Positions 12,323 to 22,697 of a DNA stretch of 64,000 nucleotides are shown in pieces. Position 1 is the stretch's first letter; each line of letters opens with the position of its first letter. The notes beneath the pieces were generated by a model. It worked only from the letters and a program-made list of their open reading frames with translations, was not told where the DNA came from and searched no databases. The position numbers and the translations under genes were made by a program. Source of the DNA: Uranotaenia lowii (lineage: Eukaryota > Arthropoda > Insecta > Diptera > Culicidae); assembly GCF_029784155.1 (NCBI RefSeq), contig NC_073692.1, positions 15,109,752 through 15,173,751 on the forward strand. The letters run 5' to 3'.

Positions 12323-13053
12323 GGGGGGGGGGTAGGGTCTAACACTTTCAAAAAATCGATTTTTTTATTTTTTTATTTTCTTATTGTAAAACATTTCAAG
12401 AATGTTGTGTCAAATTTTCAAGTCAATCGAAGCAAAACTGTAGAAGTTATAGGCCTTTATCTCCTCCTATCTTATACTGCAAGAAAGCAAGAGCAGAAAC
12501 TTCAAACGCGTTTTTCTCGAAAGCACATTTTTAAAGTCCGTGGACATCGTCATTTGAAAACTACTTATCCGATTCTTTTCAAATTTGGAACATATTTTCT
12601 ACATATAAAATACCAGACCCCAACGTTTTTCTTTTTTTATTTTTTTACTTTGGGGAGATTTTACAGCTAAAAAATGGCGGATTTTTTCGTGAAAAATCGT
12701 AGTTTTTACTTCAAACAGCCACAAAAATTTCATTAAAAATTTTTTAAGCTAAATAAAAACGTTGGGGTCTAGAAAAACATCTATTAAAAATATTTTGCTC
12801 TGATTTTTTGACTTCAGATGATTCTGTGCTGAGATACAGTGTCCACCGCAAATCCTGTTTTCTAAATGGCATCCTCGAAAGTGCTCCGTCACCGGCTCAT
12901 TTTTCAATATTTTTCTACGAAAAAATTACTAAATGTTCTTTTAACAATGCTTTGTATAATGCACAAAATTTGAATACATTTGTTTGAACGATAGCTCTAG
13001 AAATAAATCGAGAAAATGGTGTTTTTTTTTACCCGTTAGACCCTACCCCCCCC
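12323..13053. mobile_element. TTAA-flanked MITE, 731 bp
   Basis: The ends are inverted: a G-run followed by TAGGGTCTAAC on the left (12323-12343) and GTTAGACCCTA followed by a C-run on the right (13035-13053). TTAA flanks both sides (12319-12322 and 13054-13057). A TTAA target duplication is the signature of the piggyBac superfamily, so a piggyBac-like non-autonomous element is the best guess. No transposase frame is present. The G-run is 10 bases on the left against 8 C on the right, consistent with homopolymer drift. It lies between the ush stop codon and the 6-kb satellite, so it may be part of the ush 3'UTR. Confidence 0.65.
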
Positions 13054-13057
13054 TTAA

Positions 13058-14318
13058 TCTGGTGTTTTTGATATTTTGAGAAGTTATGGGTATTGATTTC
13101 GTATTACAATATGGCGTGGTTTTTTGTTTTTTTGTAAATTGTTGGTTGGTTAACATTTTACAAATCAATTGTTTCGATGAACTCGAAACAGTGGAAATCT
13201 ATTGCTCACAGCGCTGCTGCTGTTGTTGGTGGAGTTGAAGGTCGTTAGAATTAGGTATAGCGAAGAAGTATCTTTTACTGTTTTAGCCAGGCTAGGGTCC
13301 ATTTCTACAGCGCCGTTTGCTTCTGCTTAGTTTGCGGAAATGATCGGTATGTTAATAGTTCAGTGTAATATTTACTCCTAAATGCGTTTGGGTTTTTTTT
13401 CTTTTAATGAATAGGATTTCTTTTAAATTCGAGCTTGCGTGTTTTTCGGCGATATTTTTTTTCGTCTTTCATAGTGATAGAATCACATTTGACTTCCTTT
13501 CTACAATTTGCACATTCATATTTTTACATCTCTCAAACTGTGTGAGGGTTAAGCAAGTATGGTCTAACGAAATATAATTATCGGCTACTAAATGCAAAAC
13601 GTACCTATATGTCGTTCAATTGTTTTAAGTCTTTACTCGATTCAGCGCATTTACAGGGAAGATTTACATGCGCGTACGTATGTGGATTGATTGGTAATTA
13701 ACTTAGCGAATAAAAAACTGATAATTATAATAATAGGTATTGGAAAACAACTTGCTAGCCTTTGGTGATAATAAAACATCGCGAATAAACCGTGTGTTGG
13801 TAATAAAAATTCAACTAAAACAGACTCGGCCGAAATTTTCCTCGGTCCGGGAACTAAAAACTATAGATGTTTGTAATTTGATTTCACATTCAAACTTTAG
13901 GGTCTCTGTATCTGCCTAAAAACTACCATCGAATGTTTTACATTACACGCTCTGATGCTGATGATCAGCCGAATTCTACGGAGTACATATATATTTATAA
14001 GAGCTTAGCACAAAACTTACGAAGCTATGAAAGGGTCGCTCTCGTTTCGTGGGTTATTTTTGTTTTGTTTAAGATTCCGAGGCTTAAGATTAAGAACTTT
14101 TAGGTTAGCTGATGCGCTGATAGGATAACACAGTTATTTTTATATGAATGTTTACAGGTGGCAATTCCATATGATTTGCCTTGACTGCATTCTCTCTTCT
14201 CTTTCGATAAAAACCGTATACTTATGGGTTGTTTGTGATTGATAAATTCTTCCTTTACTTTGATGTCCGTATACAACGATTGCCTTGCCCGTCTCTCAAA
14301 AAATTAGAAAAAGGATTC
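13058..14318 (-). other. Probable ush 3'UTR and downstream DNA
   Basis: This follows the ush stop codon directly on the minus strand. It is less repetitive than the flanking spacers and has no supported open frame. The only minus-strand poly(A)-like word noticed is ATTAAA near 13404-13409; the next AATAAA candidates are beyond the MITE. The 3'UTR boundary is therefore unresolved. Confidence 0.4.
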
Positions 14319-14859
14319 TTAAACAGAAGTTTCTGTGGCCCTATTGCTGGCGACAGCTACGGCCACCGCATTGCCACCGTTGGGCGATCCGGTCGTCGCC
14401 GCTCGAAGACTAGCCGGGGCAATGACACCTGCCCCGGAAGCTGAATCCGAACCTGCCGCCGCCTGACTGTTCTTGCAGTAGAACTTCTTATGGGCTATGT
14501 ACGTATTGGCGTAGTTGAAGGTAATATCGCAGGTGTCACAGTAGTTGGGTCCGCTGTGATTGACCTCCCCGGTGAAGCCACTCGAAGGTGGCGAGGGAGT
14601 TTTGTTATGCTGATGATGGCCGGGGGAGTTTTTAACATTCATCGATCCAGTCGAAGGCTGATGCTTAAGCTGTTTGATCTGATGGGAAGGAATCAATGCT
14701 GGGGGAGGAGGCGGAGGAGAACCCATCGGTGAAATCGAGTGTCTTCCGGAAAGGTCCTGCCCTTCGGTTTTGATGATGACCTCCGGCTCCTCGACGACCA
14801 CATCGACCTCGACGTCACCTTCCTCCGGTCGATCGTCCTCGGGTTCGGTTTTGATGAGA
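14319..14859 (-). CDS. ush: ush terminal coding exon (last C2HC finger and stop)
   Basis: This is the last coding exon of the FOG-family cofactor. The acceptor is TTACAG at 14860-14865, and the first base completes a codon begun in the previous exon. About 179 residues follow to a stop at 14319. Near the start are two psi-K-x-E sites, both IKTE, in a very acidic stretch (EPEDD, VEVDVVVEEPE), which fits SUMO conjugation sites. A proline-rich region follows, then the ninth finger (C2HC, spacing C-x2-C-x12-H-x4-C, first Cys in NYCDTC). The tail is Ala/Ser-rich and ends ETSV, which matches a class I PDZ ligand, though I know of no role for it. C2HC fingers of this type in FOG proteins include those that contact the GATA N-finger. 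Confidence 0.88.
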
Positions 14860-14924
14860 CTGTAACAAAAAAAAAACGAACTAGAATTCCATATCCCTTT
14901 TAAAACAACACTCAAATAACCCAC

Positions 14925-15106
14925 CTGTTGGAACCCGGCATTGGGAGGCCCGGGGTGCTGCTGACCGGTGGCCGCGACGGAGTCGAGCCACTTTCGCTGC
15001 TGCTGCCAGCAGAGCCGTTGAAGATCAGCGATTCGCCACCCTCGCCGATCAGGGGCGAATCGCTCGGCGGTCGCTCCCGGCCGTGGATCAGTTTGATATG
15101 CTTGGC
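14925..15106 (-). CDS. ush: ush coding exon completing the eighth finger
   Basis: Acceptor TTCCAG at 15107, donor GTGGGT from 14924. The exon is 182 nt, entering in phase 0 and leaving with two bases of a codon, which matches both neighbours. Its first residues, AKHIKLIH, supply the two histidines of a C2H2 finger whose cysteines (FCELC) lie in the exon 5.5 kb upstream. The spacing C-x2-C-x12-H-x4-H is restored only by this splice, which strongly supports both boundaries. The rest is a Ser/Gly/Pro-rich linker. The intron before it carries the copia element. Confidence 0.87.
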
Positions 15107-15839
15107 CTGGAAGAAGCAGGAAAAAAACATTGGTTAATTATATTCCAAATCCTGACCTTTTGAGTTTTAAATTTTTAGAGTTTTTAATTTTTTTTTCTAA
15201 CTTCGTATTTTTGTGCCTTTTTTCGCTTTCAAATCGGTTTTTAATTTTTTTTTATTAAAGTACCGATATTAAGATTGTTAAAGGTCTCTTCTTTAAAAAA
15301 AATTGAAAATAGGAATTTGAAATTTTGAGACAAATCTGTATTGTTGGTTATTCATTTTGATCGTGTAGTAAGTGTTTAGAGTTAAGAGTGTAAACGTCAA
15401 AATGCACACGTGAGTGAACAACATAAACAAGAATCGGCAAAACAAAACAAAATCTGTGGAACGAAACAAATTAAGCGCCAGAATTCGTCATTGCGATTGT
15501 GATTTGCTGAACGTTGTGGAGTTGCAACCCGGAGTCGAAGCCAACAAGCTGGAAGCCAAATTTGAGTTGGTTTGGTGAAGAGGCAACGGAAGATAACGGA
15601 CGCTGTTTTTCTGAACCAGCAGCAAACAGAATCATCTCCAGCGTAAAAGAAGCCGAAGGCCGAAGACATTTCTGTGCCACTAGTAAAAAGGAAATTGAAA
15701 GACGAAAGAAAAATTGCACGTAAGGACAGGAACATAACCATTAGCTCGGCAATCATCCGGTGGAAATTTCGATTGGTAGAAGACAATGACCTCTCGTGAA
15801 AGAGTTAGCGATTTTGTTTGATAAGAAGCGAAAGTTAAC
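15107..15839. other. ush intron, part left of the copia element
   Basis: The proximal 250 bases are typical AT-rich intron. About 15370-15840 is more GC-rich and purine-rich, unlike the neighbouring intron, and similar sequence resumes for about 200 bases beyond the copia 3' end (20080-20285). The copia element may have jumped into an older element, but I cannot name one. Open frames here on both strands are short and unconvincing. Confidence 0.35.
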
Positions 15840-15926
15840 TATTGTAGTAGTAAGCTATGACCAATGTAAAATAAAATTTTCTTCATTCTGTTACTAACTG
15901 TCAACACTAGAAGAAGTGTTTCAATA
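15840..15926 (+). repeat. copia 5' LTR (about 87 bp)
   Basis: Direct repeat of 19993-20079 with one mismatch (15880 region, T against G). It begins TATTGTAG and ends TTTCAATA, so the ends are short inverted repeats (TATTG/CAATA). It contains an AATAAA poly(A) word in its first half. At 87 bp it is very short for a copia LTR, most of which are a few hundred bp. Confidence 0.85.
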
Positions 15927-15940
15927 GGTTATGGGCCTAT
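15927..15940 (+). other. copia primer-binding site, initiator-tRNA type
   Basis: Directly after the LTR is GGTTATGGGCC. This matches the well-known copia-type primer site, which pairs with an internal fragment (half-molecule) of initiator methionine tRNA rather than with its 3' CCA end. It also fixes the right edge of the 5' LTR. Confidence 0.75.
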
Positions 15941-15984
15941 CGTTTCTGAACTTGAAACTCTGAAGTTATAGCAAGCAAAGATTT

Positions 15985-16636
15985 TTCGGGCTCTGCGGAC
16001 GGGAAAATTGGGCGACGTGGAAGTTTGCCGTGGAAACTTATCTAGAGCTTGAGGACCTTTGGGAAGCAGTCAAGCCCGAGAGAAAAGCCGACGGAACTTT
16101 CAACGATGTCGATCCGACAAACTATATCCACGTGCAATCGGCGTCGACAGCGATGGAAGTTTGGCAAAATCTGGAGAAGGCATTTGAAGATTCGGGTCTT
16201 ACCAGGCGAGTAGGACTTTTACGCAAGCTGGTCAAAGCGGATCTCGGAAGCTGTTCTTCAATATCGGAGTACGTGAATCAAGTGGTCTCTACGGCACATC
16301 AACTCAACGGGATCGGATTTCCAATTTCGGACGAATGGATTGGTGCGTTGCTGCTGTGTGGTCTCCCGGAGGATTACAGGCCAATGAGAGAACTCCGGCT
16401 TAGAGAACTCCGGCACCCCAATCATAGGAGATGCCATCAAAACCAAGCTACTGTAGGAGCTGCAGGTACCTTCGGCGGATGCGGCACTACTGGTAAAAGG
16501 GAAGCGGGGAGGATTGAACAAGCAACACAAAATTCCAAACCATCCGAAAGCAGATTCGAGAGGTCCGAAGTGTAGGAAGTGCAAGAAATTCGACCACATT
16601 GCGAAGGAGTGCAAAAATACGTCAGATGAAGCTTTT
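15985..16636 (+). pseudogene. copia gag, frameshifted
   Basis: The capsid-like part reads from about 15985 (no ATG in the good frame; an in-frame stop lies just upstream) through 16420. It shows the features of the copia-type gag family (UBN2-like), including a W-x-N-LE-x-AF core and a LLCGLPEDY-like end. The frame then changes. The zinc knuckle C-x2-C-x4-H-x4-C at 16571-16612 is in another frame, and a TGA at 16637 separates it from the protease. The nucleocapsid knuckle normally binds the element's RNA. This copy is non-functional. Confidence 0.8.
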
Positions 16637-16639
16637 TGA

Positions 16640-17985
16640 ACTGTCCTTTCTACGATCGAGTCACGCAACGCCACCGATTGGTATTTCGATTCCGGGGCAA
16701 CAGTGCACATGACTCACAACAAGGCGCTGTTGAAGGATCTGAAGCCGTCGAACGGTTCCGTTGTAGCTGCTAACAAGGGAGAAATGAACATCGAAGCAGT
16801 TGGAAAAACCATCTTGAAGCCCCGTTTTCAGAAAAGCTGTTCTGAACTCCAAGTCAACGAAGTGCGATACATTCCACAATTGTCCGTGAACCTACTCTCC
16901 GTCAACAGGATTGTTCGAAATGGATACAGCATGGTATTCAACAACGCGGGCTGTAGAGTGCTGAACCAGAATGGCAACATAGTGGCTCAAGGTACCCATA
17001 CAAATGATCTATTCAAGCTGGAGCAATACGGTGTAGGCGACAGGGCACTGGCGTGCTCATCAAAAGTATCCCTGGACATCTGGCATCGCCGAATGGGCCA
17101 CTTGAATTCGGCTAGTTTGAAGCAGCTGGCTGATGGTCTGGTTGCCGGCGTTGAATTAAGCGAGAAGACGGTTGCTGATTGTTGCATTTGTGCTATGGGT
17201 AAACATAGTCGTCAACCATTTCCTAAGACAGGTACATGTGCTACCAATCTCTTGGAAATAGTTCACTTGGACATTTGCGGACCCATGGAGGTGAAGTCGC
17301 TTGGAAGAAGCCGATATTATGTCACTTTTATAGATGACAAGTCTAGAAGGATTTTTGTCTATTTTCCTGAAACAAAATCCGAAGGAGAAGTTCTAGAAAT
17401 CTTCAAGAGATTTCATGTGATGGCTGAGCGGCAAACCGGATGTAAGATAAAAACTCCACGTACTGACAACGGGTTGGAGTATACAAACCGGAAGTTTAAA
17501 GATTATCTTGCGATGTTTGGGATCCGCCATCAGACAACGACTACCTACACACCACAGCAAAATGGGCTAGCTGAGCGAGCAAATCGGACAATCGTCGAGA
17601 GTGCGAGATGCATGCTATTCGAAGCGGAGCTAGAGAAGACTTTCTGGGCTGAGGCTGTATCGATTGCGGTTTATCTCTTGAATCGTTCCCCTACGAGAGG
17701 TCATCATGTCACACCTGAACAGCTATGGAGTGGAAAGAAACCGGACTTATCACACGTGAGGATCTTCGGGACACAATCCATGGTGCATGTACCAAAGCCC
17801 AAACGACGCAAATGGGATGCCAAATAGGAACCTGGTATTTTATTAGGTTTCGAAGAGGACACCAAGGGCTATCGTCTGTATGACTTGAAAACCAAGAAGA
17901 TCATCAAGAGCCGTGACGTGATATTCATCGATGAAGGCGCAATCGATGATCGCAAACCGCAACCTGGTGCAAAACTGACGGTAAA
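16640..17985 (+). pseudogene. copia protease and integrase, interrupted
   Basis: The retropepsin-type active site FDSG is at about 16685-16696, in a WYFDSGATVH context typical of copia proteases. Next comes the pre-integrase HHCC zinc motif (WHRRMGH at about 17081, with CxxC at about 17184-17195). The integrase catalytic triad follows: D in HLDICGP (about 17270), D in RTDNG (about 17464) and E in QNGLAER (about 17570). A TAG at 17825 breaks the frame after the integrase core. The frame continues for about 50 codons, then shifts near 17985 into the next segment. Confidence 0.88.
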
Positions 17986-19985
17986 ATGGTTTACTTGGAC
18001 TTCGAAACCAACGAGGAATCAGTAGAATCGGCTGGACCAGTCGAGGTTCCGAACGTTCCTGGTGCTGATGCCGGCGTTCTGGCACCGATCCCCGAAGATC
18101 AAGTGGTCATCACTGCAACGGAAATCCTAGAGAGCAGTTTTGAAAATGATGATTTCGATGAGGCGCTTAGCAATGTTAGTAGTAGCTCGACAGATACCTT
18201 TACCAATGTGACTGTGCTCCCTCCGCGCCAAGTTTCATATCCGCCTGAGTCACTGGCGTTGAGGCGAAGCGGTCGGGAGCACCATCTACCAGGCAAGTAT
18301 GATCAGTTTGTTGTTATAACCGGAGGTCTACCCAGTTTTCACTCGCCACAGATAGCCAGTACTGATGTCGCGCGGGGTGCGCTACCGAGTCATGCCGAGC
18401 CGAGCCAATTCAGTGGAGTGGCTACTCAGCAACATGTTGATGTCTCAAGTGATCCAACAACCCCGCAGGAAGCGACGTCCCGTCCCGATGCCGGCAAATG
18501 GAAGGCAGCCATGCAGGAGGAGTACGATGCGTTAATGAGCAATCAAACTTGGTCCTTGGCGGAGCTACCAAAAGGCAGAAAGGCGATCTAGTGTAAGTGG
18601 GTGTTTAAAACCAAACACGACTCGAACGGAAATGTGGACCGATACAAAGCGCGCCTGGTGATTAAAGGTTTCTCGCAGCGAAAGGGGGTGGACTATGATG
18701 AAACGTACTCTCCCGTCGTGCGTCACAGTTCACTGCGGTACCTTTTCGCGATGGCTTCAAGATAAGGTTGGCAGATTCAACAGATGGATGCTGTAACGGC
18801 GAAGGAGAACTTGAAGAGGAAATATTTATGGAGCAGCCGTTGATGTTTGAGAATCCCACGAAGAGGAAGCTGGTATGCCGACTGAACAAGGCGTTGTACG
18901 GGCTGAAACAGTCGAGCCGAGTTTGGAACAACAATCTGGATTCCATGCTTAAGAAGTTTGGTCTTACTCAAGCAAACTACGATCCATTCGTGTATTACAT
19001 TGTCGAAAATCAAGAGGCTATTTTCGTGGCGGTCTACGTCGATGATGTGATGATTTTCTCGAGCAACAACGACTGGGTCAAGCGCATCAAGACGTTCCTG
19101 AATACGAACTTCCGGATGAAAGATCTGGGAGAGGCTAAGAGTTGCTTGGGCATACGGATCACTCGGACCGACGATGCTGTTGCTCTTGATCAAGAAGCTT
19201 ACATCGAAGCGATCCTGGCTAGGTTCAACATGGCGAACTGTAAACCTGCAAAGATTCCGATGGTGGGCAAGCTGAACAAAGACATGTCACCTAAAACAAA
19301 CGAAGATGGGAAGCAGATGGACAACATTCCGTATCAAGAAGCTGTTGGTTCTCTTATGTACCTGGCGCAGGTTACCCGATCGGATATTCTCTAAGCCATC
19401 AATCAACTCAGCCGTTACAACTCAAATCCTGGTCAACAACATTGGAGTGCGGTAAAGCATCTTTTCCGCTACCTGCGTGGAACTTCGAAACTGAAACTAG
19501 TTTACAAGAAGAATGCGAACGAGGAGGTTATTGGTTACAGCGATGCTGACTGGGCAGCTGATCTGGACGACCGGAAGTCAACGAGCGGTTACATATTTCA
19601 ACTGCAAGGGGCCGCGATTTCTTGGTGTTGTAAGCGCCAGCCAACAATAGCATTATCCACTTGTGAAGCAGAGTATATGGTACTTTCGGCAGCAGTCCAA
19701 GAAGCTTCGTGGTGGAAGGGCCTGATGTCGCAGTTCCAGAAGATCAGACCAATTGTTATTCTCTGCGATAACCAAAGTACAATTGCGGTGGCTAAGAATG
19801 GTGGTTACAATGCAAGAACAAAGCACATCGACATACGACATCACTATATTCGAGATGCACTGGAGAGAGGAGTAGTCAACATCAACTACGTTACATCTGA
19901 GGAGCAACTTGCTGATGGATTAACGAGGCTTTTGGCCGCTGTGAAGCTGATTAAGAATCGTGAAGCAATAGGAATTATAGCTTAA
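17986..19985 (+). pseudogene. copia reverse transcriptase and RNase H, interrupted
   Basis: After a variable Ser/Glu-rich linker, the reverse transcriptase starts near 18490 (WKAAMQEEYDAL). A TAG at 18589 and a TAA near 18763 fall inside it, followed by a frame change and a short apparent deletion near 18790. The catalytic YVDD is at 19035-19046. A TAA at 19392 interrupts the connection. RNase H follows with SDADWA (about 19536), STCEAEY (about 19657) and CDNQS (about 19764), the expected acidic residues. The frame ends at about 19984, just before the purine tract. Confidence 0.88.
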
Positions 19986-19992
19986 GAAGGTG

Positions 19993-20079
19993 TATTGTAG
20001 TAGTAAGCTATGACCAATGTAAAATAAAATTTGCTTCATTCTGTTACTAACTGTCAACACTAGAAGAAGTGTTTCAATA
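19993..20079 (+). repeat. copia 3' LTR (about 87 bp)
   Basis: 86 of 87 bases match the 5' LTR. The preceding TTAAGAAGGTG (19983-19992) is a purine-rich tract suited to priming plus-strand synthesis, which sets the left edge. Confidence 0.85.
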
Positions 20080-20650
20080 TAAACCACCATGGTTATTAAT
20101 CGACAGGTCGTTGTTGGAGAGCCGAGTGCCGTCGTTTCGTAGCTAAGCTCACTTTTGTAGCCAGGAAGGGCTACCAGATTCTGTGATACCTGAGAAAACC
20201 AAGCTGCGTTTTGGATGTTGTGTTTGTAAAGGGGTCAGAAACCGGGCCCGTGAGTAGATCTAATGTTAAGCTAGCTTAGGTTTTTAAAATGTCTTGTGGA
20301 AGTAAATTATTGTCATAGCTACAAGTTTTGGGAAAGAGTTAGCCGTGTAGCACACACTGAAAATCAGTGGTGTTCAAGTTGTTTCATCAGTTATCCTTAT
20401 TTTCAGATGCTCGGTTTCGATTTTTATTGTGTATTTATTTCATTATTTAAATTTATTGGATTATATTTCCAGATTTTTTAATTTAAATTTTTTAATTTTA
20501 GAAAATTTTTAGTTTTGTTAAATGTAGATAAATGTTAAGATTTTTTAATATTATAACCCCTTTATCAATCGCGGCTTTAAAAATCCTCACTAGCTCCGAG
20601 AAAATTTGTAACTATTCAATTTGTGTTAACAACATTCAATTTCAACTCAC
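20080..20650. other. ush intron, part right of the copia element
   Basis: About 200 bases of GC-moderate sequence similar in character to the left flank of the copia element, then AT-rich intron up to the donor GTGAGT of the next ush exon. No gene is seen. Confidence 0.4.
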
Positions 20651-20972
20651 CACGTTGATCTTATGGACCGAATAGTACGGGCACAGCTCACAGAAATGGA
20701 TCGGCTGGCCTCCAGCTGCTTCCTTTTGCTGTTGCTGCTGCTGATGATGACTAGCTACGGCAGCGGCTGCTGCCTGCTGTGCCGCTGCGACGGCCGCCGC
20801 CTGGTTCATGAGCTGTGCCGCGGCAGCAGCGGCCGCTGCTGCAGCTGATGCCACGGCCGCCGCAGGCGGTATCTCGATACCGTCCTCCTCCAAAATACAG
20901 GTGATGTAGTTCTCCTCGTTGAAATCATTGGTCTTCTTGTCGAAGTGCATCCGGATGTGGGTACGCATACCA
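20651..20972 (-). CDS. ush: ush coding exon with poly-Ala, poly-Gln and half of a finger
   Basis: Acceptor AACAG before 20972, donor GTGAGT from 20650. The exon is 322 nt, taking in one base to finish an Arg codon and leaving in phase 0. It begins with GMRTHIRMH, the histidine half of the seventh finger (C2H2), joined across a short intron to its cysteines. An acidic linker follows, then long alanine and glutamine runs (about 20720-20870) that probably vary in length. The end, FCELCPYYSVHKINV, is the cysteine half of the eighth finger. Two neighbouring fingers are thus each split by an intron. Confidence 0.88.
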
Positions 20973-21039
20973 CTGTTTTTATGGGATTAGAATGAGATTA
21001 ATGTTTTGCTGATTTAATTATACAGTAATTAACACTTAC

Positions 21040-21254
21040 CGTAGCGTATTTCCCTTGTAGCGGCAGATGGTACACCGGAAGGCCTTGACACCTCCATGAG
21101 TGTCCATGTGGCGTCGTGCTTCGGTTGAGTTGGGACTGATGGCTTCGCAGATCGGGCACTTGTAGGCGCCCTGGCCGGCCACCGTACACGGTTGACCGGG
21201 TTCGTGCAAGCTCTTGCACTTGGAGCAGCGTTCCTTTTGCGGAGTTACGTTAGC
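21040..21254 (-). CDS. ush: ush coding exon with the sixth and seventh C2H2 fingers
   Basis: Acceptor CACTAG before 21254, donor GTAAGT from 21039. The exon is 215 nt, phase 0 in and two bases out. The sequence after a CSKC...C segment contains YKCPIC...RRHMDTH (C2H2), a TGEKP-like linker replaced by GGVKA, then FRCTIC at the start of the next C2H2 finger. Introns on either side are short (61 and 67 bp), in contrast to the multi-kb introns elsewhere in this gene. The short frames on the same strand over this exon are out of phase. Confidence 0.88.
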
Positions 21255-21315
21255 CTAGTGAGAAAGAGGTCATTGGATCATTTCTAGTCGTTCACACGGT
21301 TAGGGGAAAACTTAC

Positions 21316-22276
21316 CGGAGCTTGTACATCGACCCGTTTCGGACAGTAGTACATCTGATGGGCGCTCAAGTTGTCCAGTGAGGTGAATTTAATACCACAG
21401 GCAGCACAGATCAGCTGCTGGTAGGAAACTGGAGCTTGGGCACCGGCCATTGAGTTGCGTTGAGCATTGCCCGGCGCTGCGGAGTTTGAAGGACTCACGG
21501 CCTGCGGCGAGATCGGGGGACTGACCTTGATGTTATCACCGTCTTTTTCGAGATTGCGAGCCGAGCAGTAGTGTTTCTTGTGGGCGAGATAGTTTTCATA
21601 TTTACAGAACACAATGTTGCATTCTTTGCACTTTGAGTCGCCCTGTTTGACGAATATCTGAGGACTGCTCGGAATAACCGGAACTTGAACGTTGTTGGTT
21701 GGTGAGATGCTGTTCAACAGTGGAGACATCTGTGGTTGCTGGAGATTTTTAGAGTCCATATTGTTGCTGTTGGAGCTGGATGACAGTCTTAGGGCTAGTT
21801 CGACACCTTGCTTGGTCAATAAGGGAGAGTTGGGTAGAATGTTGAGATTGAGATTGAGCGTGGGATCTGCGGCGGATAAACGTAGCGCAATATCCGCTGG
21901 CAGAAGTGGTCGCATGAGCAGCTGCTGTTGCTGTTGAAGCGTTAGTGGAGATATTGATATAGATCCATCGCGATCATTACGGGATCCACTGCCGCCAGAT
22001 CCGGTTCCACCACCTCCTCCGCCTCTAGGACTGTTGGATCGTCTTTTCGGAGATGGAGTCAGCGGTGGGCTTCCGGGCAGCGACGGCGCACAGACGATCT
22101 GCTCCGGAGTGATCGAATCACCGCTGACCGAGAGATTCTCCTTACCCTCCATCAAACTGTCAAAGTCCATCCGGAGTTGATCAACCGATATAGCGGAAGA
22201 AAGTGATAGCGATCGTTCCCTCAGGCTACCACCTTGAGAAAGCCGCCGAACCGATAAATCCAGTGGAGTCGATTCC
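21316..22276 (-). CDS. ush: ush coding exon with CtBP motif and two C2HC fingers
   Basis: Acceptor TTTCAG before 22276, donor GTAAGT from 21315. The exon is 961 nt, about 320 residues. It opens with ESTPLDLSVRR: PLDLS is the P-x-DLS motif that recruits the corepressor CtBP and is a FOG-family signature. A Ser-, Gly- and Pro-rich region follows, then two C2HC fingers. One starts KCKECN (about 21630) and the other ICAACG (about 21415), each with C-x2-C-x12-H-x4-C spacing. FOG proteins repress GATA targets through such contacts. In flies, Ush works with the GATA factor Pannier in dorsal patterning and with Serpent in blood cells. Confidence 0.9.
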
Positions 22277-22343
22277 CTGAAACAATACAAGGATAATGCT
22301 ACAAAACTCACCCCAAACATAACCTACTCTCTACTGAACTTAC

Positions 22344-22697
22344 TTAACATTCTCGCGCTTGTTGACAGCCTTCAGGACCTCACCGGTACTGTTGTGGCTG
22401 TTGCTGCTGCTGCTATTGGAGGAGCCGTTGTTATCGGCATTCCCGGCATTCGAAGGTGTGGGTCCACGGGACAGTGACTCTCGTCCACCACCGGTGTTGC
22501 TGTGTCCACCTCCGCCTCCGGAGCCGAGATGTCCCGGGGTCAGTTGCTGAGGTCCGAGGACACCGGCAGCAGCGGCGGCGGCTGCGGCTGCCGCGGCTGT
22601 GGCCGATGCCAGCGAGACCGCGATCGGTTGCAGGGTTCCATTTTGGAAGAAGTAACAGGCCGATTCGGGATTGGTGATGCCCGGGGCCAGAGATGAT
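22344..22697 (-). CDS. ush: ush coding exon, low-complexity linker
   Basis: Acceptor CAACAG before 22697, donor GTAAGT from 22343. The exon is 354 nt; one base in and two bases out agree with both neighbours. In the spliced frame it reads SSLAPGITNPESACYFFQNG, then a poly-Ala run and Gly-, Asn- and Ser-rich stretches, ending VNKREN. The longer unbroken frame on the same strand here (Arg-rich) is a different phase and is not the gene. The exon contains no finger. Confidence 0.82.

Larger units (their letters stand above)
15840..20079 (+). mobile_element. Ty1/copia LTR retrotransposon, full length but broken
   Basis: A 4.24-kb element in a ush intron, in the opposite orientation to ush. Its order is 5' LTR, primer-binding site, gag, protease, integrase, reverse transcriptase, RNase H, purine tract, 3' LTR. 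Integrase before reverse transcriptase is the copia order. The two LTRs are only about 87 bp and differ at one position, implying a young insertion. Yet the coding region has several stops and frame changes, so this copy cannot make its own proteins. I find no convincing 5-bp target duplication: the flanks are ...GTTAAC and TAAACC. The exact outer boundary is therefore uncertain by a few bases. Confidence 0.9.

Noticed and set aside
15834..20085. Target-site duplication of the copia element
   Set aside because: Flanks (GTTAAC and TAAACC) do not give an exact 5-mer at any reasonable boundary.
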